DNA of 64,000 nt from Strigamia acuminata (lineage: Eukaryota; Arthropoda; Chilopoda; Geophilomorpha; Linotaeniidae), in assembly GCA_949358305.1 (NCBI GenBank), contig OX442315.1, positions 27,802,427 to 27,866,426 of the forward strand, written 5' to 3'. Of this stretch, positions 1 to 12,114 are shown one piece after another (positions within the stretch are counted from its first letter, which is position 1; every line of letters starts with the position of its first letter). The notes under the pieces were generated by a model that worked only from the letters and a program-made list of their open reading frames with translations, was not told where the DNA came from and did no database searches. Both the position numbers and the translations under genes were made by a program.

Positions 1-1980
1 AGACATTTCTTATCCAGATCGGGCAAAGTGCGGATTTCTTGATTTAATTTATCAGTTCACGTCCCATGCCCGAAAATGTTGAAATTATGCCCTTTAAGCT
101 GAACTGTGATTAAACTAAACGAGATTTTCAAACGTTTGGGGATGTATTTTTAAAGTGTTGTAATATGGGATGAATCAACTCGAGCGATTATTGAAAAGTC
201 AGCTGCCCGTTTGGGTCTCACCCTGCCTCAAGTATTTGGATCTGTCCTTTAAACAGGCCGAACAGCTGAAGAGTATTGATGCAAGCTTAGTATGGAGAGG
301 GGGATTGAGGGAGGGAGATTGAAGGAATGGAGGTTGGGAGGTGACACTGACCTTTTCCGGCCAGACAAGCATTGAAGGAGATAAAAATTGAGCAATCTTT
401 TTTAAAAAAAAAATAAAATTCGGATTTCTATTTTTTATTTGGGTTCTTTTTTTAAATTTTTTTTTATTGATATCAAATATTTGTCATATGACCGAATGTT
501 TGTAATCATTCATAAATAAACGATGAAACTGATACTAAACAATTTAATAAAAAAAATTCTAAACTTGCTCATAAATAATTTTTTTTTTGAAAAGATATAT
601 TGACATTAAATATTAATTTTAATTTTATATTTTGATTGTGTAAACTGTGTCATTTCAGATAGGCGTGGTAGGAAAAACTGGAGTTGTGACCTGAATTTAT
701 TATTATTATTACTTTTTTTATTTTTATTTTTGTAAAATTAATTTTTTTTTTTGGAAATGATTGATGCATTGTACAATTTATTGATGTTTGCTGTTGATAA
801 CAGATTATTGATCATTTTTGTGGAGGTTAATTACCCTTTGCCTCGTTCCTTTTTACCCCATTAAAATGGAACGTTCTCGAACAGGTGGAACTCACCTTCC
901 CTATTTTTCTCCCCTCCTGCAACGCATGTAAAGATGTCCGTTGGCGCCCCAACCAAACTTTACCACTCCCATTCCAGTTGAACTGCACAACCCTTTCACT
1001 TCATTCTTGGAACAAGAAGTTATTTGAATAGGCACTGCCAGCAAGTCCATCTGTTGCTTTCCTTCACCCTCTCGACTTCCGGTCTACCCTCTTTTTCCTT
1101 TCCATCCTCCCTCGGGGTTCCTGAGAGGGGAATCTTGTTTGGACGACCTTTGGAGGGACTCTGGTTCACTTTATCTGATGGCGTTTGACGAGTAATTTAG
1201 ATTTTTAGCCTGGAAAGGTTTTTTTTAGGGCAACATTCCTGTGTTTTTCCACAAAAATAAAAATTTTCACTTTAAAATAAGCGAAAGCAATTTTATTTTT
1301 TGTTTTTAAATATTTTTTATTTTTTTGAAATTGTATTTAGTGAGATTGGTAACCATTGGACGATTAGAATGATGTAATTGAATTTCAGTTGATTCGTGAC
1401 TGGAATATAAATGGTTGCAGTAGCCGGTTGCTAATTGCGATTAAATAATAAGGAAATCTGTAGAAAATGAAAATGAAAAGAAAAAAAAAACAAGTCAAGG
1501 TTAGGTGATGAGATAGTAAACAAGTTGTTCTTTGAGAAAATGAGAATGAAAAAAGAAATGAAAGAGAAACAAAAAAAGTGAGCAACATGAATTTGAAGGA
1601 AAAAAAAATATTTTTTTTTTGTATTCTTTTAAATATTAAAATGAAAGGAATTATTAATTAAATTTCTGCACTTGAATTAAATTCTTCCGCGTAGATTGTG
1701 CAGGAAGTTTTGCACCTGCCCTCTTACGAACCTCCCATCCTTATAAAAGATTCATTTAATCACAATGGTCTCGTGTTAACGTGTTGGCTGAATGCCATTT
1801 AGTGAGGGTTTCCCAAACTTCTGATTTTAATTTGATAAATTACCACAAATGACTCGTATTGCGTAAGAATCTTTTTTTTTTTAGTTACAATAGCTAAAAA
1901 AAAAATATAATACAACAAAACGATGTTTTAAACGACATAAAATGACGTAATGTAAAGTATTTTCTTTTTCTTTCGTGCAG
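1..1980. other. Non-coding upstream or intron sequence
   Basis: I see no supported gene here. The stretch is AT-rich with many A and T homopolymers and only short ORFs of low-complexity composition. Its last bases form a pyrimidine-rich run ending in TTTCGTGCAG, which serves as the splice acceptor of the exon starting at 1981. If that exon belongs to the GSE1 homologue, this stretch is intron and the true first exon lies to the left of the window. Confidence 0.5.
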
Positions 1981-2095
1981 AGCAATGGAGATAATACCAA
2001 AAACAGTCAAATGGTTGTAATAGTTGATGAAGAAAACGGTAGAAACGACGGCGTTTATTATAATCAACACTCGCATTCGGATTCACCACATATAG
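1981..2095 (+). CDS. Candidate upstream coding exon of the GSE1 homologue
   Basis: This 115-base exon is open in the frame that reads SNGDNTKNSQMVVIVDEE at its start. It has a good acceptor (TTTCGTGCAG) and a consensus donor (ATAG then GTAAGT). It ends in phase 1 with a single G. The first common GSE1 exon at 32615 begins with GC and needs exactly that phase, giving a Gly codon at the junction. The residues are polar (Asn, Asp, Ser, His), as is usual for a disordered N-terminus. An internal ATG at 2011 could be a start if transcription began nearby. The acceptor suggests instead an internal exon of an isoform that starts upstream. It could belong to another gene, and no transcript evidence is available. 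Confidence 0.5.
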
Positions 2096-2287
2096 GTAAG
2101 TGATTTTATTTCTTTTTTGTGATTCCAAACAGGAAAAAAAAACAAAAAAAAAACATTTGTTGTGAGTAAAACGGAAACACAAAAAGCATATTTAGATTAA
2201 CCTTGACAAAAACAAAGGGAGTGTTTACATCGCACTGAGCTCACGTACCGAGATAAAAAAAAAAAAACTATCTTTAGGTTACTATGG

Positions 2288-2310
2288 TTTATTTATTTAT
2301 TTATTTATTT
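2288..2310. repeat. TTTA microsatellite
   Basis: Several consecutive TTTA units followed by a T run, in intronic DNA. Confidence 0.8.
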
Positions 2311-5300
2311 TTTTTTTGATGGGGCAGAGGCGGGCTAAGAAGTCTCTCGAGACATTTGCCAATTTATGTTCCTCGAAACTATTGTTTTTTTATTATTATT
2401 TTTGTTTCCTCCTTTTTTTGTAACACTCTTGGGTATTGTATTGTTGTTCGTGGTAGGCTGTTTACGCTGTGCTGCCATCTGTCGAGGATTCGGGGAATAA
2501 TTCTAGTTGCGTAGAAAGCCGTTTGTTTACATTGTCGCTTTGGTCGTAGCGAGCAAGACTGATGTCGGGCTTATTCTGTTGCAACTATAGAAAGTTTTCT
2601 CCTGACTTTATGAAAACTGAACATTAATCGCTATCACAAAATCGTTAGACTTCCGCCTTTGAGAAGAAAAAAAATCTGGCGGCTCTTTGTTTCATGTTTT
2701 TAGATGTTTATCATACATTTTTAAATAATTTAAGGAGCTTATCGAGTAATTTTATCAGCATTTTTATCTCTGAATGAATATTAAACACATGGTTATTTTA
2801 TAATTGCATTTCCATATACGAGAACGTCGTGAGTTGCAAGTGGCTTGAAAAGCATGTCAAGGATAGAGCGATTCGTGTTGTGTATTTCCTTTTTTCTTTG
2901 GATCAATATTGAGGGTGAAAGAAAGGAACAAAACCACTTTATTCGTATAAAGTTTTCAAGTTGTGTTGCGTTAGATGGTCCCATTGGCAAATCTGGCATA
3001 CAAAAGCAGTGTTGAATTGTATTTGATATGCATAGAACGCATATAAATCAGGATTATATCCCCTCGGTTGTCAGCACGGGATGAAGGCCCCCTCATCCCC
3101 GATAAACGACGACTCCTCACGGCGTCTCTTATCAGCCCACCACCGTAGGCAAAGGCTGATAGATGGCGATGCGGTGAGAAAGGTCATTGGCCTTTCCTCC
3201 AAGCGCTTTTCATCTTGGGAATAAATTAAATGTCGTCTCGTAAACAAATCTTTGCAAAATGGAAAAGATTAAACTTTGCAGTTGTGTTGCTTAAAAGAAA
3301 GGAAAAAATCGGTGGCTATTTTTTTTATTGTCTTGTAGATATTGATTAATTTGTGAATTAAATTTTATTAATGGATGTTGGATTAGCATCGCTCTGGATT
3401 AACAAGGGACAGCATTGTTGAGTGGAAAGAATTTTATCGCGTGGAAAATATTTGCAATTTTAATTGGTTTCTGTGCGAGTTGTTTGACTTGGGTACCTCG
3501 TATGAAATCGACTTTTAAAGCATTGTTTGCTGTTAAGTTAGGTAATGATTGGCTAAATAAATAAGTATCGAGATTAAAAAGTGTCTTTTTAATGAAAATT
3601 GTGTCTATTTACACGGACGAATTTCTCTTGTACATTTAAATTGCAAATGTCGGGTATAAACCTTGAAGGGAAATTCGTACAAAGAAAAATTAAATAGGAT
3701 GATATAAAAAATGTATGGATTTTACGAGCTTGCTTAAAAAGAGGTTTTTCGTTGCGAAAATTGATTTATTGCGGCAATAAATTCGTAGAAATGGTAATAA
3801 TTGGTCACCATTGGGTAACCAACTTGAATATACAAATGCGAATAGTTATATATGTCGTTATTTTGATGAATCCCCTTTGAGTCGTTTTGGCAAGTCGTAG
3901 AATCGGTTCTCATTTCACAGGCAGAGTGCATAATATGTTTGAGCAAAATGAAATCACTGTAATCGTTATGCAGGTACTTAAGGCTCCCAATCGGCTTTGA
4001 CGGACGCTGTAGTGAAATGCAAGTCGGGAAACGGCACGAGGCTTTGCGGTGTCTCGCGGTCTTTTATGAGGAGTGGGAGCGCAAAGGGTTAATAGGATGC
4101 AAATTGAGTGCCGATGATCGCGGACGATGATGATTTAGTCGAGAGGGCGGTACATCTAAATATGGTTGCAAGACCGACTTTAAGACGCGCGTTTAGGCCT
4201 TTCCCCAGCGTCCACGGTGAGCCCAGCGCGATTCTCTTGTGGTCACCCTTTGGCGTTGGGAGTTGGTTGATCTCGGGATGTTGTGGCTAAGGCCAATTGC
4301 ATGTTAATTAACGAGAATAATGTTACACGCGTTAATTATGAAACGAGCCGAGTTCCCTTTTCCTTCCGTCCGTTCGAAATGAATTAATTGGAAGGCCGAA
4401 AGGGTAGATTGCCCATGCATGCTCAATTTCGTCGATATTTTTTTAAAAATTTTTTTAAAACAATTTTTGAATTTATAATTATTTCGTTTAAAAATTGTAA
4501 ATAAACAGAAATATATAGCAACGCTTTTCTAACCCTTCATTATTCACCCCATAATGTTTTTTTTTTAGTGGAAAAAAATTTCTTTTTTTTTCGTTCCAGA
4601 TGGAACTAATTTTATGAAATTTTTTTCATTTTTATTTTTTAAAGTTGACTTAACGGAAATATATCCAAAAATGGAAACATTTTTTCTCGTTTGTCAGTTT
4701 TTTTTTTTGTTTTTAAAAGAAAAATGTCTGGGAAATCGATCGTGTTTTAGTTGTCTAATTTGGGTTTTTAAAATGAATACGGTATATATTTTTTAAGGAC
4801 TTTAGAATGAGATTTTAAAGTTGGTCTCGAGTTTATAAATTGAAGAGTTCCAGTTGCTGTTTCTCATTTTATTACCATACATGGTCTTATTTTTTCTTTC
4901 TTTCTTTTTTCTTTCTTTTTCCTCCCGTCTTTTTATTTTAACCACAAAAAAATCGATTCATATATTTTTTTTTTCTGCTTTGGAAATGACTTAAAGGCAT
5001 TCCCTTTTTTTCGGTCCTGATGTGTCTTCTGCTTGATTTTGTGCCCGTCGGTGCATGCAAGTCGAGTGGAAATGGCGGCAGATCGATATGAAGAACTCGC
5101 AAACACGCTTGTATTAATTCTTAAAGCAGACACAGAGAAGCGCGTAGGCTTTAGTGGTAACGTCATGTCGAGGGAGACGGGTTTTTCATTTCCCTTTCTC
5201 CCGCTTTCATCAAAATGTTTCCAAAAGAGCTTTTCGTGACGAGCAATTTTTTTTTCCTACATTTATTTTTTTCTATTTTTTATTCAGTCGACTCTTTAAT

Positions 5301-6252
5301 TGTCTTGTCATTGTAGTCGTCGAGTGTTTTTATTTGCATTGTGCACACTAGAAATGCGACGCAGCGTAAATTGATTGGAACCTCAACTTTTATCCCGACA
5401 CGAGATCAGTAATGACTCTCGTCTTGTTTCTTCTTCGCTTACCTCCTGCCGTGATGTTTGTACCATAAAAGCAGACGCTCTAGGAGGTGACACTTAGGTC
5501 CCCTTTCCAACTACTCTTACCCATCTCAATGGACGACTCAGTCCCATTATCACCTGATTGCGCCACTTGAGGCCACTCGCTCGGAAAATTTTGTGTGCAC
5601 GCATCACATGACCACCATTATATCTCTTAAGCAAGAAATAATAAAGATAATAAAGCGACACGAGTTAAATTGAACCCCGTCGCAGCCCAACCTAAGGCGG
5701 AGTTTTCGTAATTTAAGGAAATTTGACATAAAATTAAGTTTTAACATTTTGTGTCATTTTATTACGTTTCGTGAATGCTTGATGTTTGTTTGACATGTTG
5801 GTTTGGTATCGGCATTTGCGCGCTAGTTTTACTTTAAACTGCTCTACCGTGCTCTTTTCTCGCTCCCCACCAATCCTCGTCTCATCCTAATCCGGCGCCA
5901 TCATCGCAGGTCACGCGGGTCACATCATCTGGCGAGGGGTGAGGGCATGCCCCCGATGAGAAGCTCCTCCGCCCTGCTCCCTCTGCTTGATACCTCGTTG
6001 GTGGGTAATGGAGTATTGATTTTCATTCGAGGGTGGAGTGCGACGTGCGTCGGGAAGGAAGCTTATGGACTCGACCGAGCACACAATGGCGTCGAACGTC
6101 AATCGAGCGCTGCTTGCCGCTCGTCTTTCATGGCGACAAAATAATTTCGCCGGCATGAAATTAATCTTTATTTCCATTCATTCTTCGTCTTTCTGCTTTT
6201 AGAATAAAATAGGAAAAAATATTTTATTAATTTAAAACCCAACGCCCGGTTT

Positions 6253-6477
6253 TTGTTGCAAGAAAACATTCGCCGAACCAAGTTCGTATATATACGCAAC
6301 TTTTTCCGTTATCGCGCCGTCGGGTATTGGAACGAACTTCCGTACGTAATCCGTTCTTCAGTCTTCGCCTGCTCGAATGCACGATGCATTACCCACAGTA
6401 AACATATGTCCAAACACATATACAAACATTTCTTTACCAACCGATATATACTTCTCTATGAGTGTTTAAATAAATAA
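6253..6477 (+). mobile_element. 3' tail of a non-LTR retrotransposon reverse transcriptase (remnant)
   Basis: The 74-codon frame contains FFRYRAVGYWNELPYVIRSS. This resembles the C-terminal tail found after the reverse transcriptase domain of CR1/Jockey/RTE-type LINEs, where the pattern is roughly F-R-hydrophobic-x-x-W-N-x-LP-x-x-IR followed by a basic FK-like helix. Here the frame continues to a His/Lys-rich end, a stop, and an AT-rich tail of TAAATAA-like units, as at a LINE 3' end. Nothing upstream encodes the polymerase core, so this is a 5'-truncated dead copy. Assignment to a particular clade is not possible. The element lies in the sense orientation of the GSE1 locus. Confidence 0.6.
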
Positions 6478-7086
6478 TATTAAAAAAATAAAATGAAAAA
6501 AAATTATCACTTAAAAATTTATTTCTCTTATCTTTTACCTAAACAGACTTCACTTAATGTAATTGGCACCCATGAATAATTTATGCCGTGTTTACGTTTT
6601 GATCTCACCGTTTTGATCCACTTGTAGGACGGCGATAAATACTTTATTATTTAAACACAGTGCACATAAACCGATAGTTTTCTACATTCTTGTAAGATTA
6701 ATATTATTTTTATAACGTTAAAATTAAGTTAAAACTTGGAATGGTTGTAATGCGCATGACATTAATGAAACATCAAGGAAGTAATTTTTTTTTTTTTTTT
6801 TGGGCTGGAAAATTTTTTTTTTGAGGTAAATTAAACAGTTGCTAGGCAAGCGTGCTTTTGCTAATGTTTTCTAAAAGAGATAGAAAATTAAACCAAATTT
6901 GTTTTTAAAGTTGATAGGAAATAAATGGAATTGATTGTGTAATATGGGCTTCAATTCCCCTTGTTGTTCTTCCTGCAATTATGTTTCAAAGCAAACACTC
7001 ATTCCATTTATTGAGTTTGTTCTGTTGGAACAGGAACTATATCCGAATCCCAAACCCCTCTTCTCTCTATCTCAAATCCCTCCTTT

Positions 7087-7118
7087 CTCCCTCTCTCTCT
7101 CTATCTCTCTCGCTCTCC
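7087..7118. repeat. CT-rich microsatellite
   Basis: An interrupted run of CT dinucleotides within a longer pyrimidine-rich stretch. Confidence 0.8.
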
Positions 7119-7889
7119 TTCCCTTCTATTTTTTTTCTCTTGCCTCGGCTTTGTTTGCTCAGAATATTTGTGATGATTTCACTTGTCAAATTTCATTTAC
7201 TTGAGTGTGAAGGTGAACGTTTCTCAACTTGATTTCATTAGTCACTTTTATTTGACTGACACTGTGTTTGAAGAGAAAAAATTAAGTCTTTTCACTGCAC
7301 ATTTGAATAAGGTAATTAGTGATTGTACTTGTGGAGGATTACAAACAACAGATTTGTGTGTCTGTGTGTGTGGATCAATTTATCGATGTTTTATTGAAAC
7401 GAGAAAGGATAGGGATAGGGAGGGTTGGTTTGCGAGAGAGGAAAGTTTTACAGCGAATTTTAAAGAGTGTGTTAATTGGATTGGGTCGTGAACCTTGATT
7501 TAGGGTCAGTTAGAAGGTCAGGTAAGCCTCGTGCTTACACAGATATAGTATTATATTCATGAGCCAGTTCTGAGTCTGTGAGAAGACGAGCATCTGCTCG
7601 CCACACTTTTGTTGATGCTGGTGATGCAGTGAAATGGAAGAGAGGAGAAGGGCAGAGAAGTTCCATTTGCGTCAGGGTGAGAAGGGGTTGTTAATGGATC
7701 AGTTTACCTTGTAATTTTTAAAAAGTAATGATTATTATTATACATAAATTAGATAAAAAAAAAATTGAAAAGCAACGGCAAAATTAAAAATTCTCATGTT
7801 TAATTCATCCGATTTGAGTTTTGTTTTTCCACGTTCGTCAATTATTATTTTAAATGTTAATTATTTTGAATTTATACGGAAATCGAGGA

Positions 7890-8062
7890 CGAGTCGATGT
7901 GCATATTTTTTGGGCCTATTTTTTTCTCCTCTTTTCTCCGTTCGGTTCCGTAGTTGAGCCGTGAGGCGGCGCACAGCGGTTGATAAATAAAAGAAAACGC
8001 TGCCGACTCGCAATCGTCTTTCGCGGCGGAAACAGCCAAGCGGCCGGGAGTGTGTATGTATA
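7890..8062 (+). promoter_or_regulatory. Putative CpG-rich promoter/5' UTR of an internal GSE1 first exon
   Basis: Base composition changes sharply from AT-rich intron to CpG-rich sequence just before the ATG at 8063, and the CpG-rich character continues to about 8520. The region ends in a plausible 5' leader with an in-frame TAA at 7988-7990 and no in-frame ATG between it and 8063. I see no certain TATA or initiator element. The promoter call is inferred from composition and from the coding exon immediately downstream. Confidence 0.4.
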
Positions 8063-8147
8063 ATGGCGCTGAGCAACGTGTTTGGCCACGGCGGATTCCT
8101 GATGCGGCCGTACGCGATGCACGACTGTTTCCCAGCATCGTTTCCAG
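8063..8147 (+). CDS. Candidate alternative first coding exon of the GSE1 homologue
   Basis: An ATG at 8063 opens a frame that begins MALSNVFGHGGFLMRPYAM and runs for 28 codons plus one base to a strong donor (TTTCCAG then GTATGA). The exon ends in phase 1, so it would splice in frame to 32615 and create a Gly codon. An in-frame stop lies 75 bases upstream, so the ATG is a credible initiator. The surrounding 0.6 kb is CpG-rich, unlike the flanking intron. The encoded residues are hydrophobic/aromatic and Gly/His-rich, and I recognise no domain. CAGE or RNA-seq is needed to show that it is used. Confidence 0.55.
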
Positions 8148-9840
8148 GTATGAACGCGGCATCCGAAATTGTTTATTCTCGGTGGTGTTGGGGGAGGTCG
8201 TTAGGGGGAGCGCGAAGCAATTGTGGGAATGGCTGCTCGCCCATCAACGAGAGTCCGCCAGCTGTTGGTGCCATGCGCGGCACGTGCCACCGATTGATGG
8301 GCCCGGGGTGACGTTTGTGTCACGTAGGTCTAGGGCCAGACGCGAGGCGGGGGAGGAGAGGGGTGCGCGACAACACTGCTCCGCTAGGTTGCAAATTCAT
8401 CGATTGGCTTCATTCAACTAAGGACTGAAAACATGAGAGACGCGAAAAACAAGCCGAGCGTGAGAAAGGGCGGGAATCGCGTGGCGCCGCGTTGACCACA
8501 GCTGGCGATGACACCGACAAGGGAAAAATGTGCACGACTTGGTTGCGTTGACGACGTAACATCTCCCACTCCTACACGATGCCTTTTTTTCATGGAAATT
8601 GTTGAGTGTCTGTTTTAATTAAATTCCAGCCTGTTTTGCATTAAGTGTGAATTGTAATGCAGTTTAACGCGAAATTGCACCTGTGTCACCTGCTATTTTG
8701 CTTGTAAAGATGTCGGGTATCACATGTTATCGTCGATTATCAATTTTTTTGTTTGTTTGTTTCTCGTTTATTTTTTTTTGTTTGTTACTTTGCTGTCATT
8801 TATTACCATAGCGATGAGGCCACTGGGGATTGAAAAGATGTGGGAGTGACGATCGAGATTGATGGTTTGTGTCGAGGGGAAAGTCACGTGGCTTTCGCCA
8901 ACACACGAGGTGACCTCAACCGAATGATAATTAGCTGCCACCACAAACCACCTCGAACGCGACGCTCATGAGGTGACATCTGGAAATTACGACAAGGAGA
9001 CTCATGATTTACGAAGTGACAGACACAAGGAAATCTCTTGTCGACGAAAGTGGGGAGCTGGTGCCAATGGGTGCCGTTTTTGACATTTTGTGCTGATGAT
9101 AGCGCTTCGTGTGTTCCTTCTGGGTCGGAGAAGCATTTAAGTGATTTATTTACTGAAAAAAGGGGGTTAAAAATAAAAAAAAAGTGATGGGCGGTAATTG
9201 AGAAAATATCGATTGATTAGAGCTGCGAGTGACAGTTGCAATCATGTGTTGTTTGTTTGAGGCCAATTTTTCTGTGATGTCAATTACCCAGAGTGACGTG
9301 TGGATGGGAGATCGATAATTCGGTCTTGTTGTTGTTGTTGTCCGTGCGCTGTCGTGCAAAAGAGGCGTTTTCCGCTTGCCCTCTTCTGTGTGTCCATCTG
9401 ACTTTGGCCCTTCTCGTTCCATTTAGAAGTCGAGCAGAGGAACGAAGCACTTCCTGATCTCCACATGACTGAAACGGATGAGGAGTTACTTTGAATGGAC
9501 TCTCGAGATGGTGATGGGGGTCACTAAAGGGAAGATCTTAATTCATCTACTTTATTCGTAAGAGTTAGCAGCCATGTCGCTCATCGCTCAGTTTGTTCAT
9601 TCTGTGTTTGTTTGTCTAGATTGGCATGGAACGAATTCACGGTTGTGTTGGCGTATTTTGTTGTTTTGTGCGCTGTCAATCTGATTTCCTGCCGAAATGT
9701 TTGCCAGAGATGATATCAAATGGCGGCAGATTTTTAATCTCATTTGCACTGAGTACTTATTGGTGGTAGTGTTTGCAGGGAGGAAAATTCGTTATTTTAT
9801 TACAGGGTTTTTTTTTTTGAATATTGATCTTTTTATTTTA

Positions 9841-9996
9841 TTTTAGAATTCCTGAAAATGTTGATGGAATTATATTCGAGAATTCCTGAAACTGTTGACA
9901 AAATTTTGCGATGAGACTCGCTACAAAATAATGACGTTTACATGATGGAAATTTTGTGATGAAACTCGATACAAAATAATGACGTCTACATGATGA
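9841..9996. repeat. Local tandem repeats, including two 48-bp units
   Basis: Positions 9901-9948 and 9949-9996 are two 48-base units that differ at only a few positions. Both contain CTACAAAATAATGACGT or the close variant ATACAAAATAATGACGT. Immediately upstream, an AGAATTCCTGAAA motif is itself repeated at about 35-base spacing. This looks like short-range slippage duplication rather than a transposon. Confidence 0.75.
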
Positions 9997-12084
9997 AAAT
10001 TTAGTTTTATGTTTGAATTACGTTAAAAAAGAGTATTTAAAAACCACAAGTGTTGGCATATTTATCTTGCATTCATCGAATAGAAATAAAAAAAAATATT
10101 AATTAGCAAAAAAATATTCAAAACAGCAGTGATAGAGTTTATCGCCAATTAACTCGTATTGAACACATGACTCACACCAGTGTGCACTTAATTGGTTTCG
10201 CTATAATAACGGACCTCGTGATTTGCACACGTGTGCACCTCCACACAGCAGATGTCAAAAGCATGCGTGCAATTTTGTCAAGGAGTGGCTATTGGTAGTA
10301 GGACCCCCTCAGAGACCTCGTTCCCCTCGTGCCCTCTTCCGAGCGCCTGGCTCTTGATCTAGCGCGCGGTCAATCACGTGAGGGGAGTTTAGAGGATGCT
10401 CCCACCCTGCCCTCGAGCATCCCTTTTCGGTGACTCCTTGGGGAGGAATTCTCGCATTCGGGCATTTTGTCCTCTTGTTACTCAGCTTCCATTGCTCCCT
10501 CGTGGTTTCTTTTCTTGGTCGATGCAAGGAGAAAAGTGAAAGAAGAGCAAATTGGATGCAAGCCTCGATTCCGTGTTAGTGTAATAAAATTAAATCAGTG
10601 CTCCGTGGGGTTGTTTCTACTTTGATTTTTACATACAAAGATGGAGTTGGAGGAGGGGATTAAAGTGTATTGATTAAATTGCATGAATTTGTTTTTCAAT
10701 TTATTTTCACCTCATTCCTGGTTGGTTGCAAGAATTTTGATTGGCGAAAGGGGAACAGGTCTTTTAAAATGAATGGAATTCCTTCGTGATCAAAGTGATG
10801 GACGTGAGTTTTTTTTAAGGCGGCACGGGAGCGTAGCATTTCTAGAAAAAAAAATGGACACTTCACCTCTTTCTCGTCGATGAGTGCCCTCGCTTGAATG
10901 AACCTTTCTTGCCTTCCGCTGATACGCAGTACGTGAATTATTCATGCGGAGGATGGGCGGTTGAAGGCTCGGGTCTAATTAGAAGAGATGCTCGCACTTC
11001 CAATTTGGCGAGACTCACGTTCCCGCCTCTATTCTTATTCCTAGCGAGGTTTTTTTAATCAAGGTCGTAATAGAAATATTTATTTAAAAAGATATATTGT
11101 ATGTATACATTGACGGTTATTCGTTGTGTTTTGTTTGGAAATAAAGAAGCGGGGTGTATTATTTTTAGCTTTTTGCGTTCTACTCATAAAATGTTGTTTT
11201 TGCGTGGGATTTTGAGTATTTAAATGGTTTCTCTGGCAACATTATGAGACGTTAGGTCTTGGATGTTCGAGTTACACTGAATCGGGAAGCTGCGCAGTTT
11301 CCATAGCAACAGCACTCGTGTGATCCTTGTTGCCTAGGGAATGACACTTTGTCGGCATCTGGCAGCTTCATCTGCAATTTGAGACTTGGCGCTGCCTGGG
11401 TGAAGAGCGGGCTGATAAACACACACGCCACTTGCTCAACACCACTAAGACAAAATCCCTTCTCCCCACTCGCCTCGCCACTCCTCTTCTCTCCTCTCTT
11501 TCGTTTTCGTCTCGCATTGTCATGGCAACTGGAATTAATTCAGATACTGTTTCATGCCGTCATTTTGTTGACACGGGGATTTGCTAAAATGGCTTTAATA
11601 ATTTTTTTTCTTTTTTTCTTTTTCAATTCACGCTGCATCGGGTCGTGAAAATGTATATCTTTTTCTTCTTCTTTTTATATATCGCTTTACGTTTCGTCAT
11701 AAAAAAACGAAAGAAAGAAAGAAAACACTTGAACATTTCCGTGCTGCGTTTCACCTGGTGCATGTGCCCTCAAGCGCGATGAGAGAAGATAGAGTGGCAA
11801 AGAAGGGGGTGAGGGAGGGTGCAGATAGGAGGAGGAGGTCGCCCCGTGGAGCAATTTCCAGGCCGCGATAATTTTCGCAGGCGGCCTCGAAGGATCGTGT
11901 GTAGGGACCTTCGCCGGATCGAGACACGCTTCATCCATTACGTGCTCTGCAAGCAAACGCCGATCCCTTGTGGCGTCGAGCCACTCGTTGTGGGTGTTGG
12001 AGTTTTGCTAGTCGTCGTCGTCATCGTCAACTCGAGCTGCGAGTCATCACTAGAAGCGACACTCGGGGAGGGATAAGGAGAGAT

Positions 12085-12114
12085 GGAGAAGGAGAAGGAG
12101 AAGGAGAAGGAAAA
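12085..12114. repeat. GGAGAA microsatellite
   Basis: Five near-perfect GGAGAA-type units lie in a CpG-rich part of the intron. Confidence 0.75.

Larger units (their letters stand above)
2096..8062. other. Intronic/intergenic DNA of the GSE1 5' region
   Basis: About 6 kb with no supported gene except a retrotransposon tail near 6.25 kb. It holds a TTTA microsatellite near 2288-2310, a CT-rich microsatellite near 7087-7118 and many A/T homopolymers. Local CpG-richer patches lie around 3960-4260 and 5880-6130. The short ORFs in these patches lack splice context and family resemblance. Confidence 0.5.
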
